Shown: piece after piece, positions 27,414 through 35,816 of the stretch
Numbering within the stretch: position 1 is the first letter of the stretch
Layout: every line of letters begins with the position of its first letter
NCBI GenBank assembly: GCA_019285715.1
Contig: CP079108.1
Coordinates: forward strand, 2,061,001-2,125,000
DNA: 64,000 nucleotides
Reading direction: 5' to 3'
Source: Sphingosinicellaceae bacterium
Lineage (GTDB): Bacteria; Pseudomonadota; Alphaproteobacteria; Sphingomonadales; Sphingomonadaceae
Translations under genes and position numbers: made by a program
Notes under the pieces: generated by a model
What the model was told of the DNA's origin: nothing
Database searches by the model: none
Seen by the model: the letters and a program-made list of their open reading frames with translations, nothing else

Positions 27414-30094
27414 GTAGTCCCGACCCCGACCGCCCAGCCCCCGAGGCGTTCCTGAAGGACGCGCAGGCGGAGGGGCGTGGCAAGCTCAAGGTGTTCCTTG
27501 GCGCGGCACCCGGGGTCGGCAAGACCTACGAGATGCTGACCGAGGCGTCGCAGCGCCAGGCCGCCGGAGTCGACGTGGTGATCGGCATCGTCGAAAGCCA
27601 CGGCCGCGCCGAGACCGAGGCGCTGGCGCGACCGTTCGAGACCATCCCGCGCCGCGTCACCGAGCATAATATCCGCGCCCTCGACGAACTCGACCTCGAC
27701 GCGATCCTGGCGCGGCGGCCCGGTTTGGCGCTGGTCGACGAGCTGGCCCACACCAACGCCACCGGCAGCCGCCACCCCAAGCGCTACCAGGACATCGAGG
27801 AGATGCTGGCGGCGGGGATCGACGTCTATTCGACGATCAACGTCCAGCACATCGAGAGCCTCAACGATGTCGTCGCCTCGTTCACCCGCGTCCGGGTCCG
27901 CGAGACCGTGCCAGATCGGGTCCTCGAGAACGCCGAGCTCGAGGTCGTCGACATCCCCCCCGACGAACTGATCGAGCGGCTCAAGGCCGGCAAGGTCTAC
28001 GTCCCCGCCGAGGCGACCCGGGCGCTCGGGCATTTCTTCTCCAAGACGAACCTGCAGGCGCTGCGCGAACTCGCGCTGCGGCGGGCCGCGCAGGCGGTCG
28101 ATGCGCAGATGCTCGACCATCTCAAGGCACACGCGCTCGGCGGCAGCTTCGCGGCGGGCGAGCGGGTGCTGGTCGCGGTCAGCGAGCTTGCGACGGCACC
28201 TGAACTGGTGCGGTCAGCCAAGCGGCTGGCCGATGCGCTCAAGGCACCGTGGACCGCGCTCCACGTCGAGACGCAGCGCAGCCGCGCCCTCGGACCCGCC
28301 GAGCAGGCGCGCCTGTCCGCGACGCTGGCGCTGGCCTCGCAACTCGGCGGCGAGACCGCGACCATCCCCGCGGTCACCGTTGTCGACGGACTGCGCAGCT
28401 ATGCGATCGACTCCCGCGCGACCCAGATCGTCATCGGCAAGTCGGCCCGGTCATGGTGGTTCGAGCTGCGCCACGGCTCGGTCGTCGACCGCCTGGTGCG
28501 CGGCATGGGCGACGTCGCAGTCCACGTGCTGCCCTCGGGCACCGTGCTGGACAAGGCGGCCCGGCAGCCACGGATGCCCGCGACCGCACGGCCGATGGTG
28601 GCGGGCGACTATCTCCGCGCGACGCTGATGGTTGCGGCAATGACCGTGGCCGGGCTCGGCGTGGCGCGCTGGATCGGCTTCAACAGCGTCGACATGCTGT
28701 ACCTGGTGCCGGTGTTCGCCGCGGCCAGCCTGTACGGCCTGCGCGCCGGGCTGTTCTCCGGCGTGCTGTCGGCTCTGGCCTACAACTTCTTTTTCCTGCC
28801 GCCGCTCTACACCTTCACGATCAATGATCCCGAAAACGCCGTGACCGTGATGATCCTGCTCGGCGTGGCGGTCGCGGCGAGCCAATTGGCAGCGAGCGTC
28901 CGCGTCCAGGCCGACCTCGCGACCCGCAGCGCCCAGCACAACGCCGCGCTCGCGGGTTTCTCGCGTCAGCTGACCGGGGTCGCGACGCTTCAGGAGCTGG
29001 GGCAGGCGATGTGCGCCGAGTTCGCTCGGCTGTTCGAGGTCCGCGCCATCCTGATGAAGGTGACCGATGGCGAACTGGAGATCGTTGCGGCGAGCCCTCC
29101 CGAGGACAAGCTTGGCCCTATCGAGATGGCAGCGGCACAATGGGTCGCCGACAAGGGGCGTCCGGCCGGCCGCGGCGCCGACACATTGCCCGCTGCCGAC
29201 TGGCTGTTCCAACCGCTCGTTGCAGGCGGGATCACCCGCGCCGTGCTCGGTTTCAGCCGCGACGACGGGCGTGATCCGCTGCGCGCCGACCAGATGCCTT
29301 TGCTGTCGAGCCTGCTCGACCAGGCCTCGCTCGCGGCCGAGCGTATCAGGCTCGAGGGCGAGATGGTCGGCGTGGCGCAGCTCGAGCAGCGCGACCGGCT
29401 GCGCGCGGCACTGCTGTCATCTGTCGGCCACGACCTGCGTACCCCGCTGACGACGATCCTCGCCTCGGCGAACGAGCTTCGGCGCCGATTCGGCAGCCAG
29501 GACGATGCCGCGTTCGAGGCGCTCGAGGCGGAGACGCTGCGGCTGTCGCGGTTCGTCTCGAACCTGCTCGACATGGCGCGCATCGAGGCGGGTGCGTTGC
29601 GGCTGGCGGTCGAGCCGATCGACCTCACCGACGCCGTCGCCAGCGCCGTGCACGATGCGCGGGCAGCACTCGCCGGCCATGCGATCAAGCTCGAGGTGCC
29701 CTGCGACCTGCCGCTGGTGCGCGTCGACCCGCAGCTGTTCCACCACTGCCTGCTCAACCTGCTCGACAATGCGGGCAAGTACGGCGAGCCGGGGACGCCG
29801 GTGACGATCGCCACCAGCCGCAACCCGGATGAACTGGTCCTCAAGGTCCTCGATGTCGGCGACGGTTTGCCCGACGAGGCAACCGGGCGCATCTTTGAGA
29901 CATTCACGCGTCTCGAAGGCTCGGATCGCGGTAAGACCGGCACCGGCCTTGGACTCGCCATCGTCAAGGGTTTTGCAGAGGCGATGGGTTTGAAGGTCAG
30001 CGCCGGCAACCGCGACGACGGCAGCGGCAGTTGCTTCGCGCTCCACATCCCTGCCCAGCTTTTGGTTCGCGTCGCGACCCCGGTGGCGGCATGA
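27410..30094 (+). CDS. kdpD: Osmosensitive K+-channel sensor histidine kinase KdpD
   Basis: This 894-residue kinase starts at GTG 27410, overlapping kdpC. It has an N-terminal KdpD domain with a Walker-A-like loop (GAAPGVGKTYEML) and DELAHTNATGSRHPKRYQD, a universal-stress-like domain, four membrane helices around 400-500 (Kdp-type DUF4118), a GAF-like region, then HisKA with H674 (SSVGHDLRTPLTT) and an HATPase domain (NLLDNAGKYGEPGTP, GTGLGLAIVKG). It senses K+ limitation or ionic stress and phosphorylates KdpE, encoded immediately downstream. Confidence 0.97.
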   Translation: MSSPDPDRPAPEAFLKDAQAEGRGKLKVFLGAAPGVGKTYEMLTEASQRQAAGVDVVIGIVESHGRAETEALARPFETIPRRVTEHNIRALDELDLDAILARRPGLALVDELAHTNATGSRHPKRYQDIEEMLAAGIDVYSTINVQHIESLNDVVASFTRVRVRETVPDRVLENAELEVVDIPPDELIERLKAGKVYVPAEATRALGHFFSKTNLQALRELALRRAAQAVDAQMLDHLKAHALGGSFAAGERVLVAVSELATAPELVRSAKRLADALKAPWTALHVETQRSRALGPAEQARLSATLALASQLGGETATIPAVTVVDGLRSYAIDSRATQIVIGKSARSWWFELRHGSVVDRLVRGMGDVAVHVLPSGTVLDKAARQPRMPATARPMVAGDYLRATLMVAAMTVAGLGVARWIGFNSVDMLYLVPVFAAASLYGLRAGLFSGVLSALAYNFFFLPPLYTFTINDPENAVTVMILLGVAVAASQLAASVRVQADLATRSAQHNAALAGFSRQLTGVATLQELGQAMCAEFARLFEVRAILMKVTDGELEIVAASPPEDKLGPIEMAAAQWVADKGRPAGRGADTLPAADWLFQPLVAGGITRAVLGFSRDDGRDPLRADQMPLLSSLLDQASLAAERIRLEGEMVGVAQLEQRDRLRAALLSSVGHDLRTPLTTILASANELRRRFGSQDDAAFEALEAETLRLSRFVSNLLDMARIEAGALRLAVEPIDLTDAVASAVHDARAALAGHAIKLEVPCDLPLVRVDPQLFHHCLLNLLDNAGKYGEPGTPVTIATSRNPDELVLKVLDVGDGLPDEATGRIFETFTRLEGSDRGKTGTGLGLAIVKGFAEAMGLKVSAGNRDDGSGSCFALHIPAQLLVRVATPVAA

Positions 30095-30768
30095 CAGCGA
30101 TCGGCAAGATCCTCGTCGTCGACGACGAACCCGCCATCCGCCGGCTCGTGCGTGGGGCGCTCGAGCGTGGCGGCTATACCGTCGTCGAGGGCGCGACCGG
30201 GCGCGATGCGCTCAACGCGCTGCCGATCGACAAGCCCGACCTGGTACTGCTCGACCTCGGGCTGCCCGACCGCGACGGGCTCGAACTGGTGCCGCTGATC
30301 CGCGCACGGTCGACGGCGCGGGTGATCATCATCTCGGCGCGCGACCAGACATCGGAAAAAGTCGCGGCACTCGACCTCGGCGCGGACGATTTCGTCACCA
30401 AGCCGTTCGACACCGAGGAACTGCTGGCCCGCATCCGGACCAGCCTGCGCCATCAGTTATCGAGCGAGTCCGATGCGCCGGTGGTCGAGGTCGGGGAAGT
30501 CCGCATCGACCTCGCCATGCGCCGGGTCGAGCGAGCTGGGGCAGAGATTCGCCTGAGCCCGAAGGAATACGGCTTCCTGGCCGAGCTTGCGAAAAGGCCG
30601 GGTCGGGTGCTCACCCACGTCCAGTTGCTTCGCGGGGTCTGGGGGCCGGCGCATGACGACGACGTCGAGTATCTGCGTGTCGTCGTGCGCAGCCTGCGCC
30701 AGAAGCTGGGCGAGGGCGGCATGGCGCTGATCCGGAACGAGCCTGGGGTGGGGTACCGGCTGGGGTAG
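30091..30768 (+). CDS. kdpE: OmpR-family response regulator KdpE
   Basis: This 225-residue regulator has a receiver domain (VVDDEPAIRR, phospho-acceptor D55 in LLDLGLPDRDG, K in FVTKPFDTEELLARI) and a C-terminal winged helix ending in RNEPGVGYRL. The ATG at 30091 overlaps the kdpD TGA. It should activate the kdp promoter, where 11-bp-phased repeats are found upstream. Confidence 0.96.
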   Translation: MTAIGKILVVDDEPAIRRLVRGALERGGYTVVEGATGRDALNALPIDKPDLVLLDLGLPDRDGLELVPLIRARSTARVIIISARDQTSEKVAALDLGADDFVTKPFDTEELLARIRTSLRHQLSSESDAPVVEVGEVRIDLAMRRVERAGAEIRLSPKEYGFLAELAKRPGRVLTHVQLLRGVWGPAHDDDVEYLRVVVRSLRQKLGEGGMALIRNEPGVGYRLG

Positions 30769-30785
30769 GGTGCGGTGCATCCAAT

Positions 30786-30874
30786 TTGACATCCCGGGTT
30801 TGACCCGGGACCCAGCTTACTTTGAGCGCAGAAGACGGGGTTAGCTGGGTCCCGGGTCAAGCCCGGGATGACAA
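30786..30874. repeat. Dispersed intergenic palindromic repeat, copy 5
   Basis: The left arm CATCCCGGGTTTGACCCGGG and ACCCAGCT are mirrored by AGCTGGGT and CCCGGGTCAAGCCCGGGATG on the right, around a GAAGAC-containing centre. It lies between kdpE and the convergent ferredoxin-like gene. This is the right-most copy in the window. Confidence 0.85.
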
Positions 30875-30922
30875 TTCGGGTTCCCGGGGTGGCAGTAAGC
30901 TCCCGCCAGTACAGTACAGCGC

Positions 30923-31261
30923 TTACCCGCTCTCACTAAGCCCCAACCGCGCCGCAACCACACTCACCGGGGTTTCTTTCACGACGACCAGGAACTCGTT
31001 CGGGCTATCACTGTCCACCAGCGCGACCGCGCCCTTCGGGCACAGGTCCATGCAACGCGTCTCGACAATGCGGATACGCCGTCGCTTGCCCTTGGTGTCG
31101 GCCACCCCGACACGAAGCGTCTTGACGAGCGACTTCTTTGAACCGCTGCCGAAGCCGCCGCCGAGCTTCTTGCCGCACTTGCCGCAGACCGCGATCAAGC
31201 GTTCTGCGGCAGTCGGCACAGTCCGGATGGCGACGCCGGGATCACGCTCGTTCTCGCTCAC
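30923..31261 (-). CDS. Thioredoxin-like 2Fe-2S ferredoxin-fold protein
   Basis: This 112-residue protein has AVCGKCGKKLGGGFG near residue 24 and VETRCMDLCPKGAVALV near 66, giving four cysteines in the CxxC...CxxxC arrangement of small (2Fe-2S) ferredoxins of the NuoE/thioredoxin-like group. The middle is basic (GKRRRIR). It starts at GTG 31261, 15 bp after the dps stop on the same strand. The pairing with a ferritin suggests iron or redox handling, for example electron supply for iron release (inference). Confidence 0.78.
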   Translation of the reverse strand: MSENERDPGVAIRTVPTAAERLIAVCGKCGKKLGGGFGSGSKKSLVKTLRVGVADTKGKRRRIRIVETRCMDLCPKGAVALVDSDSPNEFLVVVKETPVSVVAARLGLSESG

Positions 31262-31276
31262 CCGACGCGCAGTCGC

Positions 31277-31855
31277 TTACTTGTCGCCACGAAGCAGCGG
31301 CGTCTCGGCCAGATGCTCCGCGATGAACCAGACCTGCGGCTCGTTGGTGCGGATAATGTTGCTGACCAGCAGGTCGTTGGTGCCGTCGTCGCCATTCTCG
31401 TTAGCGGCCTCGGCACCCTCATGCGCCTGGCGCAGGATGATCTCGTGAGCTTCGAGGAGCCGCGACAGCTGGGTTGGCACGTCCTCGCGCCCCTTCGGCG
31501 GGCGGGGAATCTTGGTCATCTCGGCGACATCTGGAGCCATTGCGATGCTGACACCGCCCAACGCCATGATGCGCTCGGCGATCATGTCGACGAGCGCGGC
31601 CTGTGCCTCGTAGTGCGTGTCGAGCAGCAGGTGGAGTTGGTAGAAGGTGACCCCCGACATCTGCCAGTGATGCTTCTTGTACAGGTCGCGGATCGTCATC
31701 GTGTCGGCGAGCATCTGGTTCAACGTCGCGACGCTCTGCGTGCGTGCATTGTCCTCAAGCGCGATCGGTAGCGACTTCAGCGTCCCGTAGGGCTGGATCT
31801 CGCGGTAATCGACCTTGTATTTCGGCTGTGCGGAATCGACTGGTTTGCGCGCCAT
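31277..31855 (-). CDS. dps: Dps/ferritin-like DNA-protection protein
   Basis: This 192-residue Dps-type four-helix protein has the dinuclear-iron/ferroxidase motif YKKHHWQMSG and LDTHYEAQAALVDMIAERI at the dimer interface. It has a basic N-terminal tail (MARKPVDSAQPKYK). It oxidises and stores iron and may shield DNA. The ATG at 31855 is chosen; a longer open frame upstream adds a non-homologous 44 residues. It is followed by the ferredoxin-like gene. Confidence 0.92.
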   Translation of the reverse strand: MARKPVDSAQPKYKVDYREIQPYGTLKSLPIALEDNARTQSVATLNQMLADTMTIRDLYKKHHWQMSGVTFYQLHLLLDTHYEAQAALVDMIAERIMALGGVSIAMAPDVAEMTKIPRPPKGREDVPTQLSRLLEAHEIILRQAHEGAEAANENGDDGTNDLLVSNIIRTNEPQVWFIAEHLAETPLLRGDK

Positions 31856-31988
31856 TTGGTAATTCCTGTTGTGTAGCGTGATCAGATGATCGTGCGGTAC
31901 CGTATCGAACGCCATGTTGCCACCGATGTTCCGGCCGTCAGCGACGCATGGCAGGCATGTCGCAATAGCGGAGAGGGTGTCCTCCATA

Positions 31989-32393
31989 TCATCGACCTTC
32001 GGTACTGAGCTGTATCAGCAATGTGCCGCCGGTCTCGAGAGCGTACTGGCCGTCAAAGTGCGAACGATCGCGGTAGGGCGAGGCGACAGCATGGACGAAC
32101 AGTGCCTGTCCCCGGCCGTACATCCTGCCGATCTCCGCCAGCGCCGGATGCAGGGTGAACATCCCGTCGAGCTTCGTGCCCGCTGCTGCATCGTCGATGA
32201 GTTGTCCGCGCAGGCCGGCGAACGCCGGATCGCCGGTCGGGCGCAGGATGTCGAGGCCGTCGGCGGCACCGCGCTGGATGATAAAGACGAAACGTCGCTC
32301 GGTCGGCACAGTCGCGAGAGCGAGGCTAGGGGCGACGAACAAGGTGCCGGCATCAAGCGCAGCGGCGGACAGGAACTGACGGCGCGGAATCAT
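31989..32393 (-). pseudogene. DUF1501 protein, C-terminally truncated
   Basis: The frame begins like an intact DUF1501 protein: a Tat-like signal (MIPRRQFLSAAALDAGTLF), FVFIIQRGAADGLDILRP, then ALFVHAVASPYRDRSHFDGQ near 105-117. Family members run to about 400 residues, but this one stops at 134 after a non-homologous tail (TGGTLLIQLSTEGR). The rest is absent, and the dps promoter region begins at once. A deletion with a junction near 32015-32040 is the likely cause. The partner DUF1800 gene lies 4 bp upstream. Confidence 0.8.
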
Positions 32394-32397
32394 CGGA

Positions 32398-33786
32398 TCA
32401 TCTCCTCAGGAAGTCGGGAGAAACCAGCATCAGCGCGATGGCGCCTGCCGGACTTTCGGAGCGGGCAATCTGGTCCGCTGTGGCCGGGCTGAGCGCAGCC
32501 GGCATGATCTTGGGCGCGAGCAACCGCGCATCGATGCCGCCAGCTAGGGGTGCGGCCAGCCGCTGGGCTATCTCGACCCGCCGCAGCAGGGCGTCGGACC
32601 CCGACCAGCTAGCCGCGACATCGTCCCAGCCGGCAGGCGAACCCGGCTTCCACACGCGCTGGCCAAGCTGCGTCTGGAGACCGGCGACCTGGATGCCACC
32701 GACCGCGCGGTGACCGACGCCGCGCAGCGACGAGATCGTCCATTCCCATGGCGTCTTGAACTTGACCGGTGTCGCCACCCACGCCTCGGGTGAAGCGATC
32801 AAGGTGCGGTAGACCGTCGGCAGGTCGCCGTCGCTGCGGGTGAAGCTCTCTGCCAGTCGCGCGACCATCGCTGGCGGCGGATCATCACCGGCGAAGTGCC
32901 GTGCGAGCTTGGTGGCGACATGCGTCGCGGTTGCAGGCGAACGCCAGAAGTCCATCAACGCCGTGCGCGCCTGCATCTCGCCATCCTGCGGATAGCGCCG
33001 GCCGAGGATCATCCGGACGCCCGGCTCGTGCTGTCCCGGCCGGAAGGCAAACCGATCGGGATTGCCCTCGCCGACTTTACCGCCACCAAGACCATCCACC
33101 GTCCAGCCGGTGAGCGCTCGTGCGAACTCGGTCACGTCAGCCTGAGTGTAGCCCGAGCGGACGCCGAGCGTGTGCAGTTCCATGATCTCACGCGCGAGGT
33201 TCTCGTTGAGCCCGCGCTTGCGGTCGGGATTGCGCATCGCGGCCTGGCTGCCGGGACCGATCGACTGGACCTGGTTGAGATAGATCAGCATCGCAGGGTG
33301 CTGCTCGACAGCTAGCAACATGTCCGAAAACTTGCCCAGCACATGCGGGCGGATCGCGTCGCGCTCGAAGGCGGCGGCAAACGCGGTGACCTGGGGGTTG
33401 TCGGCCGAGACACAGAAATGGTTGGACCAGAGGTGGACCAGTCGTTCGACGAACGGTGCCTCGGTGGCAAGGGCGCTGTCGGCGCGTGCCTGGACGCCGG
33501 CACGATAGAGCGCCTGTACGTCCTGCCGGAAATCCTGCCGACCGGTCTTCAGCTCCGCGGTTGAGCCGGCTGCGCCGTCCTGCTTCGCCATTTGCCGCCT
33601 GGCTTGCTGCTCCTCCCGATACCGCATAACCGCGGTGCCGGGATCGTCGAGCGCAGCGAAGCCGGCGGGGCGTGGATCGAACAGCGTGAACTGGTCGACC
33701 AGCCAGCGCTTCGGATCAGTCGGGACAGCGTCGTCTGGCCGCACGCCCAGACCAAAGCGGTTCAGCGCAATTGCGGGAGGCGACAT
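32398..33786 (-). CDS. DUF1800 family protein
   Basis: This 462-residue protein starts MSPPAIALNRFGLGVRPDD and has the conserved LVHLWSNHFCVSADN, NENLAREIMELHTLGVRSGYTQADVTEFARALTGWTV and ATKLARHFAGDDPP segments. DUF1800 and DUF1501 genes normally occur as a pair; the function is unknown, possibly in envelope or secreted-polymer handling. The ATG at 33786 is preferred to a TTG at 33804. Its partner is truncated here, so this gene may be losing its role. Confidence 0.9.
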   Translation of the reverse strand: MSPPAIALNRFGLGVRPDDAVPTDPKRWLVDQFTLFDPRPAGFAALDDPGTAVMRYREEQQARRQMAKQDGAAGSTAELKTGRQDFRQDVQALYRAGVQARADSALATEAPFVERLVHLWSNHFCVSADNPQVTAFAAAFERDAIRPHVLGKFSDMLLAVEQHPAMLIYLNQVQSIGPGSQAAMRNPDRKRGLNENLAREIMELHTLGVRSGYTQADVTEFARALTGWTVDGLGGGKVGEGNPDRFAFRPGQHEPGVRMILGRRYPQDGEMQARTALMDFWRSPATATHVATKLARHFAGDDPPPAMVARLAESFTRSDGDLPTVYRTLIASPEAWVATPVKFKTPWEWTISSLRGVGHRAVGGIQVAGLQTQLGQRVWKPGSPAGWDDVAASWSGSDALLRRVEIAQRLAAPLAGGIDARLLAPKIMPAALSPATADQIARSESPAGAIALMLVSPDFLRR

Positions 33787-33870
33787 CGCGGGCTGGACGG
33801 GCAACGATCATACCTCGGTGGTGATCCACCTCCCGTTAAACGCCGACCCGCCGAATTTCCGTCGCTTCGC

Positions 33871-34317
33871 TCACGGCGCGACGGGGGACGCCGTGTCGGC
33901 ACGCCTCTGCACCGCGTCGGCAAGCTTGGCGCGATCGGCGGGCGGCAGCGTCGCCGCAAAAGCCACGGCGCGCCGTTCGACCGCCGCGCGGACAGCCATA
34001 TCGGCGAGGCGCGCCCGGTCGAGCGATGCGTTGACTGCAGCCTGGTCGACGTCGGATCGCCGCAGCAATGCTGCCGCTTCGACCTTCGCGGCACGCGCCT
34101 CGACGATCGTCGGTCGCATCGCGGCGCGCGCCTCGCGAAGCGCCATCCGAAACGGCCGCCGTTCGGACATCGGCAGTTCGGCACCGGCGACCCGCAGCGA
34201 ACCCGCGTTGATCATGCGGGCTCCCGAACGGACCGACACGACACCGGCGACGAGCGCGCCGGCGAGGAACAGATTGAGGATGAGCGAGACGGCGAGCGCG
34301 ACATGAAACTTGCGCAT
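33871..34317 (-). CDS. Periplasmic heavy-metal-sensor-like (Spy/CnrX type) membrane protein
   Basis: This 148-residue protein has one N-terminal membrane anchor (VALAVSLILNLFLAGALVAG) and a mostly helical, Ala/Arg-rich periplasmic part (ERRPFRMALREARAAMRPTIVEARAAK...). This is the arrangement of the metal-resistance/LTXXQ-like family that modulates ECF sigma systems. Third gene of the sigma operon, 3 bp after the preceding stop. The metal or stress ligand is not known. Confidence 0.72.
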   Translation of the reverse strand: MRKFHVALAVSLILNLFLAGALVAGVVSVRSGARMINAGSLRVAGAELPMSERRPFRMALREARAAMRPTIVEARAAKVEAAALLRRSDVDQAAVNASLDRARLADMAVRAAVERRAVAFAATLPPADRAKLADAVQRRADTASPVAP

Positions 34318-34320
34318 CGA

Positions 34321-34719
34321 TCAGCGCTCCTGCTGGCCGACGTCGCCGAACGACGTACTGCTGGCTGATGTGTCGACTGGAGAAACCACCGCGACCGCCG
34401 CGGTCCCGGTAGCGGCACCGGCGAGCGCGGCCACGATACCGATGCCCGACCACCAGAGCCTTGCCCGGATCGCCCAGCCCCGCGACGGAGCCGGCGCATC
34501 ACGGATCACGTTCTGGCGCAGTGCGTCGGTCGGCAACGGCACCGTCCAGGTGTCGAGTGCTTCGTCGAGCGCCGACGCCTGGGCGAGAATCCTCGCCGCG
34601 TCCGGCTGTGCTGCCATCCGCATCGCTGCCTCGCGAAACTGTTCGGGCCAGTGCGCGATGACACCACCGTATGCATCGGCGAGTGCCTCGAACCGGTCGA
34701 GGGTCAGGAATTCGTTCAT
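34321..34719 (-). CDS. Membrane anti-sigma-like protein
   Basis: This 132-residue protein has a soluble N-terminal helical half (LDRFEALADAYGGVIAHWPEQFREAAMRM), an LDxWxxPLP linker and one membrane helix (WWSGIGIVAALAGAATGTAAVAV). Its ATG overlaps the ECF sigma TGA (ATGA), so it is translationally coupled to sigma. It lacks a recognisable zinc-binding HxxxCxxC motif. The anti-sigma role rests on operon position and topology. Confidence 0.7.
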   Translation of the reverse strand: MNEFLTLDRFEALADAYGGVIAHWPEQFREAAMRMAAQPDAARILAQASALDEALDTWTVPLPTDALRQNVIRDAPAPSRGWAIRARLWWSGIGIVAALAGAATGTAAVAVVSPVDTSASSTSFGDVGQQER

Positions 34720-35273
34720 GCGTCACCCTCCTGCGGCTGGACGAGTTGCCGACGCAACGCGCGTCGCCCCCGTCCCAGCAACGACTCCAGCGCCTCGACG
34801 CTGACGTCCAGCGCCGCGGCCGCCTCGGCTCCTGAAAGATCCTGATAATGGACCAGCAGGATAGCTTCGCGCTGGCGTTCGGGCAGCGCTGCGATCGCGT
34901 CGATAACCGCCGTTCCGCGTTCGGCCTCTATCAGCGCGGCTTCCGCATTCTGGGTCGGGTCGATCACCTCGTGGACCGCATTGCTCGCCACCTCGCGCCG
35001 CCGGCGCAGGCGGTCCCGGCACAAATTCAGGACGACGGTGTGCAGCCAGGTGTCGAAGCGCGCCCGGCCCGGCTGCCACGCACCGGCGGTTCGCCAGACG
35101 CGGACGAACGCCTCCTGCGCGACATCTTCCGCTTCCGACGCGTCGCTGAGCATGCGCGTCGCCAAGCCGAGGATGCGCGGCAGCTTCGCCGCGACGAGCA
35201 GTCTCGTCGCCGCCGGTTCGCCGCGACCGACCCTCTGGATCAGGCGTGTGTCGGGATCCTGATCGCTTAACAG
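34716..35273 (-). CDS. ECF-type RNA polymerase sigma factor, non-standard start
   Basis: Sigma region 2 (ATRMLSDASEAEDVAQEAFVR, TWLHTVVLNLCRDRLRRRRE) and region 4 (ALPERQREAILLVHYQDLSG, ALDVSVEALESLLGRGRRAL) are clear. The first ATG/GTG/TTG-type start in frame is TTG 35165, which would cut away region 2.1. The frame continues upstream as SDQDPDTRLIQRVGRGE..., typical ECF sequence, back to CTG 35273 just after a TAG. So translation probably starts at CTG 35273 (185 residues) or the normal ATG has been lost. Followed by coupled anti-sigma and sensor-like genes. Confidence 0.82.
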   Translation of the reverse strand: MLSDQDPDTRLIQRVGRGEPAATRLLVAAKLPRILGLATRMLSDASEAEDVAQEAFVRVWRTAGAWQPGRARFDTWLHTVVLNLCRDRLRRRREVASNAVHEVIDPTQNAEAALIEAERGTAVIDAIAALPERQREAILLVHYQDLSGAEAAAALDVSVEALESLLGRGRRALRRQLVQPQEGDA

Positions 35274-35308
35274 CGTCTATTCCTACGCCCATCTCGACCG
35301 GTCCGGCA

Positions 35309-35746
35309 TCAGAGCGTCGACCCGTCGTCGGCGGCCGGGGCCTGCTTCGCACGCGCTGCCGCTCGCTCATCGGCGCTGGCCACCCCGTCGCCATCGGTGT
35401 CGAGACGCTTGAAGCGACGCGCCAGCATCGCATCGATCTCGGACTTGTCGAGCATGCCGTCCCCGTTCGCGTCCATCTTTGCAAAGCGCCTGGCCGGATC
35501 GCCCTTGCCGGCCTTGGTGCCGGCAACAAACTCTGCCTGGCTGATTTTGCCGTCCCCGTCGGTATCGTTTGCCAGCAATCTCTTCTCGTTTCGCCGGATG
35601 AAATCCTGAAGCGTCAGTCCGGCGCTCGCCGTCGCGCGTGGCCCCGACGCCGCCTGATCGACCGGTTGCGCACACGCTCCGACGGACGACAGCAACAGCC
35701 CCAAGGCAATGGTCCGCAGCGCCGTGCCGGGCAGCATCATCGTCAT
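35309..35746 (-). CDS. EF-hand calcium-binding lipoprotein
   Basis: This 145-residue protein has a lipobox (LLLSSVGAC, Cys about residue 25) and three EF-hand loops: DTDGDGKISQAEF, DANGDGMLDKSEI and DTDGDGVASADE. It is likely a Ca2+-binding lipoprotein of the envelope. It lies just upstream of the ECF sigma operon on the same strand, but with 35 bp and its own reading start. Confidence 0.88.
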   Translation of the reverse strand: MTMMLPGTALRTIALGLLLSSVGACAQPVDQAASGPRATASAGLTLQDFIRRNEKRLLANDTDGDGKISQAEFVAGTKAGKGDPARRFAKMDANGDGMLDKSEIDAMLARRFKRLDTDGDGVASADERAAARAKQAPAADDGSTL

Positions 35747-35816
35747 CGTAGCACCTCTATGTTACGAGGATGGAGCCGGCAGGGACACCATCGTGCAGCC
35801 CTGCCGGCGGCAAAGA

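Noticed and set aside
5811-30874. Reading the palindromic repeats as a CRISPR array or as simple terminators
   Set aside because: The copies are kilobases apart with no regular spacers, lack T-runs, and have longer mirrored arms than ordinary terminators.
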